18,120 nucleotides of DNA. Origin: Acidobacteriota bacterium. GTDB taxonomy: Bacteria > Acidobacteriota > Thermoanaerobaculia > Gp7-AA8. This document shows positions 5,847 to 12,977 of this stretch, in pieces (within the stretch, counting starts at the first letter, position 1; the number at the start of each line of letters is the position of its first letter). A program made the translations under genes and the position numbers. The DNA lies in assembly GCA_003223695.1 (NCBI GenBank), contig QHVY01000087.1, positions 580 through 18,699 of the forward strand. The letters are read 5' to 3'. Below the pieces are notes generated by a model that was given only the letters and a program-made list of their open reading frames with translations, was not told where the DNA came from and did no database searches.

Positions 5847-6701
5847 ATGCAGCCGCAACGCAAAGGCGTTCTGCTCGTTGCCGCGGCGGCTCTGCTGTGG
5901 TCCACGGGCGGCCTCGGTATCAAAGCGGTTGCCGAACCTGCACTCAAGGTGACGTTCTATCGATCGCTTTTCGCAGCGATCGCCCTGATGATTTTTCTAC
6001 CGCGCGATGCCTGGGCGACGCGGCGATGGTCGTCGACCCCCGCATTCATCGCAGCGATCGTCAGCTACGCAGCGTGTCTAACAACGTTCGTGATAGCGAC
6101 GAAGTGGACGACTGCCGCCAACGCGATTTTTCTGCAGTACGCCGGAGCGATCTGGGTCCTGCTGTTATCGCCACTGGTCGTGCACGAGCCGATGCGTGCC
6201 CGCGACGCAACGGCGATCGGCGCGGCGTTAGGCGGCATGGCGCTCTTTTTCGTCGGCCGCTTTGAAACGCGAGGCATGGCCGGAAATGCGATGGCGTTGT
6301 TATCGAGCGTATTTTTTGCCGCACTGATCCTGCTATTGCGCCGGGAGCACGAAGCATCGCGAGCGACGGTGACATGGGGCAACGTCCTGACGGCGATCGC
6401 AGTGCTGCCGTTCATCGATTTTGCTCTCTCCCCGACATCCCTCACCGTGCTCGTGTTCCTCGGCGCATTTCAAATCGCGCTCGCCTATTTTCTGTTTACT
6501 CGCGGACTGGCGTACGTCACGGCGACGCAGGCCTCGCTCACCGGCATGCTCGAGCCGATCTGCAATCCCCTGTGGGTATTTCTAATCATCGGCGAACGGC
6601 CGTCGCCATTCGCGATTGCCGGCGCGGCGGTAGTGCTGACGGCAATTGGATGGCACGCGCTGTCGGGCGAGCCGGCAACGGAGCTTCCGGCGCCCGATTG
6701 A
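5847..6701 (+). CDS. EamA/DMT-family transporter
   Basis: A 284-residue inner-membrane protein with two EamA halves of about five helices each. The first half opens with GVLLVAAAALLWSTGGLGIK and contains LKVTFYRSLFAA, the usual R-x-x-x-A-A position of drug/metabolite exporters, then TTAANAIFLQYAGAIWVLLL. The second half contains ALLSSVFFAALILLLRR, AFQIALAYFLFTRGLAYV and ATQASLTGMLEPICNPLWVFL, the conserved E-P pair of the family. Length is typical (280-310). Family members export amino acids, nucleosides or other small metabolites; the substrate cannot be predicted here. The stop at 6701 directly abuts the stop of the convergent gene at 6702, so there is no room for a separate terminator. Confidence 0.9.
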   Translation: MQPQRKGVLLVAAAALLWSTGGLGIKAVAEPALKVTFYRSLFAAIALMIFLPRDAWATRRWSSTPAFIAAIVSYAACLTTFVIATKWTTAANAIFLQYAGAIWVLLLSPLVVHEPMRARDATAIGAALGGMALFFVGRFETRGMAGNAMALLSSVFFAALILLLRREHEASRATVTWGNVLTAIAVLPFIDFALSPTSLTVLVFLGAFQIALAYFLFTRGLAYVTATQASLTGMLEPICNPLWVFLIIGERPSPFAIAGAAVVLTAIGWHALSGEPATELPAPD

Positions 6702-7934
6702 TCAGGGCGAGATAACAACCTGCGCGAACTGCACCGTCGGATCATTGGTCACGTTGTCCGTGGTCGATCCGTAAATGATCGCGCTGCCTCCGTTCATGTT
6801 GAAGAGGATCGACTGATTTGCGCTGACTGCTCCACCAAAAAAAGTGGTCGAGTCGACTTGTTCAAACCAGTTCGCGGCATACGTTTTCGAGACGGTTGTG
6901 ACGATGTTGCCGTTCGAATCGAGCAACTTCACCAGCATCTGAGCGCCACCGCTGAGCGTGCGCACACCGATGTTGAAGCGCGTCCGCGTTGGATCGATCG
7001 GCGTCACGAGCGCTCCGGTCGTCCCGGTCGTAATCACGCGCGATCCGAATCCCGCAGCTGCCGGATTGATCACATCTTCAGTGAAGCCTGCGGTCCCATT
7101 CACGCCGGCATCATTGAAGATTCGCGTGACCATGACAGGCATCGGTTGTCCCGTGGGAATGATGACGTCGATGCTGCCGAGGGTCGCTTGGCCTAACGCG
7201 GCGACGATGTCGGGATACGACACCACGTGTCCCGGCGCCACCGTGAAGCCTTGTGAAGGATCGCTTGCCGATCCCGATGTGCCAGCGCGATGAAAGATGA
7301 AGCGCCCGGTGAGCGTCTGCGATCCTGCGACGCCGTTGAAAAGTTGCAACGAGGTTTTGAAATTCGACCCGAAGCTGCCCGTGACAGAGCCGACGACGGG
7401 CAGAATTCCGCCGATGAATTCGAACGATGTGCCGCTGCCGAAAAGCGCAAGGGGAAACATGCCGCGTGTTCCAGCGGCCAGATCGACGCTGCCGGTCACG
7501 TCACCGGCAAATCCCACAAATCCATTCGTCATCGAGGTCGATAGGCCGACTGGATTTCCGCAGTTCGTGAGCTTTGTGATTCCGATCAGATCGCCCTGTT
7601 GCACGATCACCGGCGGCGAGAGCGTGACCGTCGTCGAGCCGCCCGCTCCCGTGTCGAATGGCCCCTGCTCGGCAAGCATCGTCAGCGTATTGCCGCTGCG
7701 GCGGAAGAACTTGATCTTCACCGCCATCGAACAGCCGCTGCCCGAATAATGAAACTTGACGGTGGAGATCGTGCCAGCGGCCGTCGCCGGATTATCAAGC
7801 GAAATATCGGTGAGAACGGTGCCGAGGTTGAAGTCGCTTGAATTCGGATTGGCGACGTCGACGCCGACGGTGATCGTTTGCCCGGACATCGTCGACGCGA
7901 AAAGAATGGCCAGAAGCGCAGATTTCGCTTTCAT
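6702..7934 (-). CDS. Secreted protein of unknown function, beta-rich
   Basis: 410 residues from ATG 7934, preceded by GAGGG five bases upstream, which decides against the longer frame to 8093. The N-terminus MKAKSALLAILFASTMSGQ is a signal peptide. The rest is rich in Gly, Thr, Ser and Val with few charges, as in extracellular beta-sandwich proteins. Residues about 20-150 (DVANPNSSDFNL, GPFDTGAGGSTTVTLSPP, QQGDLIGIT) look like one domain. Residues about 180-410 (GSFGSNFKTSLQLFN, PGHVVSYPDIVAALG, GSIDVIIPTG, RFNIGVRTLSGG, SAIIYGSTTDNVTNDPT) look like a second one recalled from many acidobacterial secreted proteins without known role. No enzymatic motif is visible. The gene is divergent from the aldehyde dehydrogenase and convergent with the EamA gene. 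Confidence 0.82.
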   Translation of the reverse strand: MKAKSALLAILFASTMSGQTITVGVDVANPNSSDFNLGTVLTDISLDNPATAAGTISTVKFHYSGSGCSMAVKIKFFRRSGNTLTMLAEQGPFDTGAGGSTTVTLSPPVIVQQGDLIGITKLTNCGNPVGLSTSMTNGFVGFAGDVTGSVDLAAGTRGMFPLALFGSGTSFEFIGGILPVVGSVTGSFGSNFKTSLQLFNGVAGSQTLTGRFIFHRAGTSGSASDPSQGFTVAPGHVVSYPDIVAALGQATLGSIDVIIPTGQPMPVMVTRIFNDAGVNGTAGFTEDVINPAAAGFGSRVITTGTTGALVTPIDPTRTRFNIGVRTLSGGAQMLVKLLDSNGNIVTTVSKTYAANWFEQVDSTTFFGGAVSANQSILFNMNGGSAIIYGSTTDNVTNDPTVQFAQVVISP

Positions 7935-7975
7935 GATTTCCCTCGCGCGCCCATTTCTTGCAGAGTGTGCGCCAC

Positions 7976-9355
7976 GTGTCCACGATCGAATTGATCGAGC
8001 CTGCCACAGGCGAGCCGTTGGCGACCATCGCGCAAGCGACGCCGGAGGAGATCGATCACGCGGTGCGCGCCGCAGAGAAGGCGTTCGAGACATGGCGAAA
8101 TGTTGCTCCGCGCGAGCGCGGCCGCATCCTCCAGAAAATTAGTACATTAATTCGTGATGATTTGGAGGAGCTGGCCCGTGCCGAGTCGCGAAATGTCGGC
8201 AAGCCGATTCGCGACTCGCGCGACGAAGTCGGTCTCGCCGCCGACTGCTTCGAGTACTACGCCGGCACGACGAACAAAATCTTCGGACAGACGATCCCGA
8301 CGAACCCGAAAGGCGTGCTGATGACCTTCCGCGAGCCGGTCGGCGTGTGCGGAATCATCGTGCCGTGGAACTTTCCAATCGCCATCACTTCATGGAAGGT
8401 CGCGCCTGCGCTGGCGATGGGAAACTGCGTCGTGCTGAAGCCGGCGGAGCAGACGCCGATCACCGCCTTGCGGCTCGCTCAGATCGCGATCGAAGCGGGC
8501 ATTCCGGAGGGCGTCTTCACAGTGGTGACCGGGCCGGGCTCGCGAGTCGGCGAGACGCTGATCCAGCATCCCGCCGTCCGTAAACTCGCGTTCACTGGAT
8601 CGACTGAGGTGGGCACGCGCGTGATGCAGCTCGCGGCGAACGACATCAAACGCGTGAGCCTGGAGCTCGGCGGAAAATCGGCGAACATCATCTTCGGCGA
8701 TTGCGACATCGACCGCGCCGTCGCCTCCGCCGTCTCCTCCGCCCTGGGCAATGCCGGACAGGATTGTTGCGCGCGCAGTCGCATTCTCGTGCAGAAGACG
8801 GTATACGATCGCTTTTCGCAGGCCGTCGTAGCCGCATTTGAAAAAGTGAGAGTTGGCAATCCGCTCGACGACTCCACGGAGATGGGACCACTGGTCACCT
8901 CCGCACATCGCAAGCGCGTGATGAGCTACATCGAGACGGGAAAAAAAGAAGGAGCCACGCTGGCGACCGGCGGCAGCGTTCCGTCAGGCAAGGGAACGTT
9001 TCTGCAGCCTACCGTTTTTCTCGATGCGAAACCGGAGATGACAATTGTTCGTGAAGAAATTTTTGGCCCTGTCGTCGCCGTGATGCCCTTCGACAGCGAA
9101 GACGATGCGGTGCGCATTGCGAACGACAGTCAGTACGGATTGTCCGGCTCGATCTGGACTCGCGACATCGGCCGCGCACTTCGCGTCGCGCGCGCCGTGC
9201 AGACCGGAAATCTGTCGATCAATTCCGGCAGCAGTGTGCATCTCGAGGCGCCGTTCGGCGGCGTCAAACGCAGCGGTCTGGGACGCGAGCTCGGAATGCA
9301 GGTGCTCGATCATTACACGGAGTGGAAGACGGTGTATTTGGATATTAGCGGGTAG
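7976..9355 (+). CDS. NAD(P)-dependent aldehyde dehydrogenase
   Basis: 459 residues, the ALDH superfamily, oxidising an aldehyde to the acid in the cytosol. Key residues are N132 (PWNFP), E230 (SLELGGKSANIIF), catalytic Cys C264 (GNAGQDCCA), the FTGSTEVG turn (206-213) and E361 (EEIFGP). The start is uncertain. GTG at 7976 gives MSTIELIEPATGEPLATI, which fits the family N-terminus; GTG 7967 and TTG 7958 are also in frame and none has a clear ribosome site. The stop TAG (9353-9355) lies inside the GGGT repeat that follows. Next to a glutamine-synthetase-like ligase and a short-chain dehydrogenase, it resembles PuuC, which oxidises a gamma-glutamyl aminoaldehyde. The true substrate could differ. 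Confidence 0.9.
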   Translation: MSTIELIEPATGEPLATIAQATPEEIDHAVRAAEKAFETWRNVAPRERGRILQKISTLIRDDLEELARAESRNVGKPIRDSRDEVGLAADCFEYYAGTTNKIFGQTIPTNPKGVLMTFREPVGVCGIIVPWNFPIAITSWKVAPALAMGNCVVLKPAEQTPITALRLAQIAIEAGIPEGVFTVVTGPGSRVGETLIQHPAVRKLAFTGSTEVGTRVMQLAANDIKRVSLELGGKSANIIFGDCDIDRAVASAVSSALGNAGQDCCARSRILVQKTVYDRFSQAVVAAFEKVRVGNPLDDSTEMGPLVTSAHRKRVMSYIETGKKEGATLATGGSVPSGKGTFLQPTVFLDAKPEMTIVREEIFGPVVAVMPFDSEDDAVRIANDSQYGLSGSIWTRDIGRALRVARAVQTGNLSINSGSSVHLEAPFGGVKRSGLGRELGMQVLDHYTEWKTVYLDISG

Positions 9356-9412
9356 CGGGTGGCAGGTAGCGGGTGGGCCCACCACCCGCCACCCGCGACC
9401 CGCCACCCGCCG
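9347..9412. repeat. GGGTGGC-unit inverted repeat between aldehyde dehydrogenase and ligase genes
   Basis: The left arm carries GGGT units (AGCGGGTAGCGGGTGGC, then GGTAGCGGGTGG) and the right arm ACCC units (CCACCCGCCACCC, then GCGACCCGCCACCCGC), centred on the palindrome GGTGGGCCCACC near 9372-9383. The arms match except for four A/G differences, one transversion and a small size difference. It fills nearly the whole 63-bp intergenic gap. Its left end provides the aldehyde dehydrogenase stop codon, and its right end stops about six bases before the ligase ATG. Confidence 0.85.
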
Positions 9413-9418
9413 TTAAAC

Positions 9419-10795
9419 ATGATTGGCAGAATCGATACCGACACGCTGAAAAGAATGGTGGCCGATGACGAGATCGACACTGTCATCGCCGCATTTCCCG
9501 ACATGTACGGGCGGCTCGTCGGCAAGCGTGTCGTCGCGCGCTACTTCGCCGATGAAGTGATGACGCACGGCCTTCACGCGTGCGACTACCTGCTCGCGTG
9601 CGACATCGACATGGACCCGGTGCCCGGCTACGCGTTCACGAGTTGGGCGAAAGGGTACGGAGATTTCCGGCCCATTCCCGATTTCGACACGCTGCGCATC
9701 GCCTCCTGGCACGACAAGACCGCGCTCGTGCTCTGCGACGTCTATCACGAGAATCGCCGAGAGCTCGTTCCGCTCGCACCCCGAAGCATTCTGCGCAAAC
9801 AGATTGCGCGCGCAGCGGAGAAAAACTTCATTGCTAAAGCAGCGTCCGAGCTCGAGTTGTATGTATTCAAGGATTCCTACGAGAGCGCCGCCGAAAAAGG
9901 ATTCATCAATCTGCAGCCGATCGGCGGGCGCATCGAGGACTATCACATCCTGCAAGGCACGAAAGAAGAGTTCCTCATCGGCGACATCCGCTCGCATCTG
10001 GAGCGCTCCGGAATTCCGGTCGAGTCATCGAAGGGCGAATGGGGACCCGGACAACAAGAGATCGGATTGCGCTACGCAGATGCGCTCGAGATGGCCGATC
10101 GTCACGTCCTGTACAAGCACGCGGCAAAAGAGATCGCCTGGAAGCACAACCACGCGGTCACGTTCATGGCCAAGTGGGACGAGCGCTATGCCGGATCGAG
10201 CTGCCACATTCACATGAGCCTCTGGGACGCGAACGGCAAGAAGTCGATGTTCGACGGCAAAGACGAGCTTGGCCCCCTCCACGCCTCCACCACCTTCCGC
10301 TACTTCCTCGGCGGCTGGATGAAGCACATTCGCGAGCTGTTCGCGTTTTACGCGCCGTACCCCGCGTCGTACAAGCGCTACGTCGCCGGCTCGTTTGCGC
10401 CGACGGGCATTGCATGGAGCGTCGACAACCGCACCGCGGGATTCCGCATCGTCGGTCATGGCCAATCGCTGCGCATCGAATGCAGGGCGGCGGGGGCGGA
10501 TGCGAATCCATATCTTGCATTCGCTGCGACGATCGCCGCAGGCCTCGATGGCATCGAGCATCGCATCGAACCTCCGCCAGCATTCGAAGGCGACGTGTAC
10601 GCTGCGCGCGATCTGCCGCACGTTCCGCACACCCTCAACGAATCGATTCACGCCCTCGCGGAGAGCGAGTGGGCGCGCGAGACGTTCGGCGAAGACGTCA
10701 TCGAGCACTACCTGCACTTCTTCCGCACCGAGCAGCGAAAATTCGACGCCGCGGTGACGGACTGGGAACGGCGGCGCTACTTTGAGATGGCGTGA
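9419..10795 (+). CDS. Glutamine-synthetase-family ligase, probably gamma-glutamyl-amine synthetase (PuuA/GlnA3-like)
   Basis: 458 residues, full length for the family, and expected to join glutamate to an amine with ATP. Metal and substrate residues are visible: E144 and E146 (ASELELYVF), E207 and E214 (GEWGPGQQEIGLRYADA), H263 and H265 (GSSCHIHMSLWD), and the C-terminal signature GHGQSLRIECRAAGADANPYLAF. The N-terminus (AAFPDMYGRLVGKRVVARYF) and the C-H-I-H motif fit the PuuA/GlnT/amine-ligase branch better than classical GlnA, which usually has a M-H-x-H segment and an adenylylation loop. The neighbours support an amine-degradation role. ATG 9419 was chosen because the frame further upstream is repeat-encoded. 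It has no visible ribosome site, since the repeat ends just before it. Confidence 0.88.
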   Translation: MIGRIDTDTLKRMVADDEIDTVIAAFPDMYGRLVGKRVVARYFADEVMTHGLHACDYLLACDIDMDPVPGYAFTSWAKGYGDFRPIPDFDTLRIASWHDKTALVLCDVYHENRRELVPLAPRSILRKQIARAAEKNFIAKAASELELYVFKDSYESAAEKGFINLQPIGGRIEDYHILQGTKEEFLIGDIRSHLERSGIPVESSKGEWGPGQQEIGLRYADALEMADRHVLYKHAAKEIAWKHNHAVTFMAKWDERYAGSSCHIHMSLWDANGKKSMFDGKDELGPLHASTTFRYFLGGWMKHIRELFAFYAPYPASYKRYVAGSFAPTGIAWSVDNRTAGFRIVGHGQSLRIECRAAGADANPYLAFAATIAAGLDGIEHRIEPPPAFEGDVYAARDLPHVPHTLNESIHALAESEWARETFGEDVIEHYLHFFRTEQRKFDAAVTDWERRRYFEMA

Positions 10796-10797
10796 GA

Positions 10798-10869
10798 AAG
10801 TGCCCAGTGCCTAGTGCCCAGTGCCCAGTTCGCCGTGCCTGGGCGCTGGGCACTGGGTACTGGGCACTT
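10798..10869. repeat. Long inverted repeat of TGCCCAG/CTGGGCA units between ligase and short-chain dehydrogenase genes
   Basis: Arms 10798-10828 and 10839-10869 pair at 28 of 31 positions around a ten-base loop. Each arm is a run of imperfect AGTGCCC or GGGCACT units. The three non-Watson-Crick positions would all be G-U pairs in a plus-strand transcript, so the mRNA between the two genes could form an uninterrupted 31-bp hairpin. The element starts three bases after the ligase stop and ends where the ribosome site of the next gene begins (GGGAG 10870-10874). Confidence 0.9.
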
Positions 10870-10879
10870 GGGAGAACTG

Positions 10880-11644
10880 ATGCGTCTATCAAACAAAGTT
10901 GCGCTGATCACGGGCGGCGGAAGCGGCATCGGCAAAGCATCATGTCTTCTCTTCGCGCGCGAGGGGGCGAAGGTGGTAGTCGTCGATTTGAAGAAAGATA
11001 CGGCCGAGGCGACGGCGAAGGAGATTGGCGGGAATGCGCGCGCATTCGCGGCCGACGTATCGAAGGCGAAAGATGCGCAAGCGATGATTGCCTTCGCCGA
11101 GAAGAGTTTCGGCCGGCTCGATATCGTCTTCAACAACGCCGGAGTTTTTCATCCCAAAGATGAATCGGTGACCGATACGCCGGAAGACATCTGGGACATG
11201 GTCATCGACATCAATCTCAAAGGCGTGTTTCTCGGATGTCAGTACGCGATTCCGGCACTGCTGCGCGCGGGCGGCGGGTCGATCATCAACACCGCGTCAT
11301 TCGTGGCGATCATCGGTGCCGCAGCGCCGCAGATTGCGTACACCGCGAGCAAAGGCGGCGTGCTGGCAATGACGCGCGAAATCGCCGTGGAATTCGCACG
11401 CAAGAACATTCGCGCAAACGCGCTCTGCCCCGGCCCGGTGGAGACTCCTCTGCTCGCGGAGCTGCTCGCCGATCCGGCGCGCCGTCAGCGCCGCCTGGTG
11501 CACATTCCGATGGGACGCTTCGCGCGAGCCGAGGAGATCGCGAACGCGGCGCTGTTTTTGGCGAGCGACGAATCGTCGTACGTGAACGGCGCGACGTTTC
11601 TCGTCGATGGCGGAATCACAGCGGCCTACATTACGCCGGAGTAG
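10880..11644 (+). CDS. Short-chain dehydrogenase/reductase (classical SDR)
   Basis: 254 residues, a cytosolic NAD(P)-dependent oxidoreductase of the FabG-like type. The cofactor motif is TGGGSGIG (11-18), D36 after beta-2 (VVVVDL) favours NAD(H), NNAG is at 85-88, N112 and S140 (INTAS) are present, and Y154-x-x-x-K158 (YTASK) completes the tetrad. PG motif and C-terminal SSYVNGATFLVDGG are typical. ATG 10880 has GGGAG five bases upstream; upstream in-frame sequence is repeat-derived. As third gene after aldehyde dehydrogenase and the amine ligase it may oxidise an alcohol intermediate of the same pathway, as in similar actinobacterial clusters recalled from memory. The substrate is unknown. 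The stop TAG lies within the terminal inverted repeat of the following element. Confidence 0.92.
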   Translation: MRLSNKVALITGGGSGIGKASCLLFAREGAKVVVVDLKKDTAEATAKEIGGNARAFAADVSKAKDAQAMIAFAEKSFGRLDIVFNNAGVFHPKDESVTDTPEDIWDMVIDINLKGVFLGCQYAIPALLRAGGGSIINTASFVAIIGAAAPQIAYTASKGGVLAMTREIAVEFARKNIRANALCPGPVETPLLAELLADPARRQRRLVHIPMGRFARAEEIANAALFLASDESSYVNGATFLVDGGITAAYITPE

Positions 11645-11728
11645 CGCCGCCACCTTTGGCGGCAGGCGCGCCGGCATCTTGCCGGCTTGGAAGCCGGCGT
11701 GCCCGCCGGCTGGAAGCCGGCGCTACTC
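11639..11728. repeat. 90-bp multi-hairpin element with 11-bp perfect terminal inverted repeats
   Basis: GAGTAGCGCCG at 11639-11649 and its exact inverse CGGCGCTACTC at 11718-11728 bound the element. Inside are further hairpins: GCCGCCA 11646-11652/11657-11663; GCCGGCA 11670-11676/11680-11686; GCCGGCTT 11681-11688/11691-11698 (competes with the previous one); GCCGGCT 11705-11711/11715-11721. It separates the convergent short-chain dehydrogenase and subtilisin genes and contains the former's stop codon. There is no T-run, so it is not a standard terminator, though it could still stop or protect transcripts. Confidence 0.88.
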
Positions 11729-11738
11729 GCGGCGCTAT

Positions 11739-12968
11739 TCAATGACGGACAGCGCGGCGCTTCGGCGGCGGCGATAGAACGGCAGAAGCCGCGGCAAACA
11801 AGTCAATCCGCGGAGTGACCACGCCATTTCGAGAGTCGAGAATCGATTTTCCAGTGGCCTTCAAGATTCCTTCCACCTGATCCGCTGTCAGCGAAGGTCG
11901 AATCTCCAGCAGCACGGCGGCAGAGCCGGTCGCGTGCGGCGACGCTTGCGAGGTTCCATAGAAGTTCGAAGTCCCGCCGCGGAGCCAGTCGGAGGTGATG
12001 ATCGCGCCGGGCGCGAGCAGATCCAGCGTCGAATTGCTGTTGCTGAAGCAGGTGATCTGATCCGCCATCGTCGTCAAATCTGTGCAACCGAAGGTCAGCG
12101 GTCCAACGTTGCTGTCGTAGACCGCACCGACGGAGATCGCGTTTTGGATGCATGCCGGTGCTTCCATCGACGTTGCTGACGCGTCGTTTCCGCTCGACAC
12201 GAAAACGAGCGTGCCGTTGGAACGCATCGTATTGATTGCCGATGCGAAGGCGGTGGTGAATGCAACGGCTGAATCGCACGCCGTTGAGAAAAGCGCGTCG
12301 GTGCCAAGACTCATATTGACCACTCGGACCTCGGGGTGGTTGTCGATCAGCCAGTCGAGTGCGGAGATGATTTGCGCCGTCGACGAAAAGCGATTGTTGC
12401 GATCGAGCACTTTCACCACGACGAAATTCACGCCAGGGGCCACGCCAACTGACGCGACAACTCCGCGCGAGCCGATGATGCCTGTGACATTGCTTCCATG
12501 GCCATGGTCGTCGGCCGCGGCTCCGGCTTCCGACTGCGTGGTCTGCCCATTCGGACAGCAGCCCGTGCCGTCGCTGTTCCGGCAGTAGCAGTGCTCGTCG
12601 ACGATGCGTCCGACGAGATCAGGATGGGACTCATCAACTCCGGTATCGAGGACGGCGACCGTCACTCCGCGGCCGGTGTAGCCGAGGATGTGGACTTTGT
12701 CGGCGCCAATGAGGGGGACGCTTTGCGCGAGCGTCCCGGAGCCTCCAACGTCAGGATCGATGCGCAGCACCATTGGGTCGGATTCAATGCGCCGAATCGC
12801 ATCGCGATCGATCTCCGCCGCGAACGCGGGGATGTGGCGCCACTGCGCAACCAGATCATATTCGGTGGGCGCAAGCTGATTGAGGACGGACTCCTGAGCC
12901 GCTGCGATCGCTGCGACTTTCCCGCTCGCCGCCTTGAGGGCGACGATGACCAGCACAGCGATGATCAC
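11739..12968 (-). CDS. Subtilisin-like serine protease (S8) with I9-type propeptide, no clear signal peptide
   Basis: 409 residues from GTG 12968. The catalytic triad is intact: D108 (VAVLDTGVDESHPDL), H155 (DDHGHGSNVTG) and S340 (GTSQASPH), with oxyanion N261 (SSGND). Residues about 4-73 (VLVIVALKAASGKVAAIAAA ... RRIESDPMVLRIDPD) look like an I9 propeptide. Between Asp and His is a Cys-rich insert (EHCYCRNSDGTGCCPNG, C127, C129, C137, C138) found in some related secreted subtilases. The protein begins almost at the propeptide, with no basic n-region, and an in-frame stop (TAA, that of the upstream gene) lies nine bases before the GTG. It may therefore have lost its export signal, or use the hydrophobic MIIAVLVIVAL as one. 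It lies just after the DUF4097-like gene and is probably co-transcribed with it. Confidence 0.88.
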   Translation of the reverse strand: MIIAVLVIVALKAASGKVAAIAAAQESVLNQLAPTEYDLVAQWRHIPAFAAEIDRDAIRRIESDPMVLRIDPDVGGSGTLAQSVPLIGADKVHILGYTGRGVTVAVLDTGVDESHPDLVGRIVDEHCYCRNSDGTGCCPNGQTTQSEAGAAADDHGHGSNVTGIIGSRGVVASVGVAPGVNFVVVKVLDRNNRFSSTAQIISALDWLIDNHPEVRVVNMSLGTDALFSTACDSAVAFTTAFASAINTMRSNGTLVFVSSGNDASATSMEAPACIQNAISVGAVYDSNVGPLTFGCTDLTTMADQITCFSNSNSTLDLLAPGAIITSDWLRGGTSNFYGTSQASPHATGSAAVLLEIRPSLTADQVEGILKATGKSILDSRNGVVTPRIDLFAAASAVLSPPPKRRAVRH

Positions 12969-12977
12969 GACTGGATA

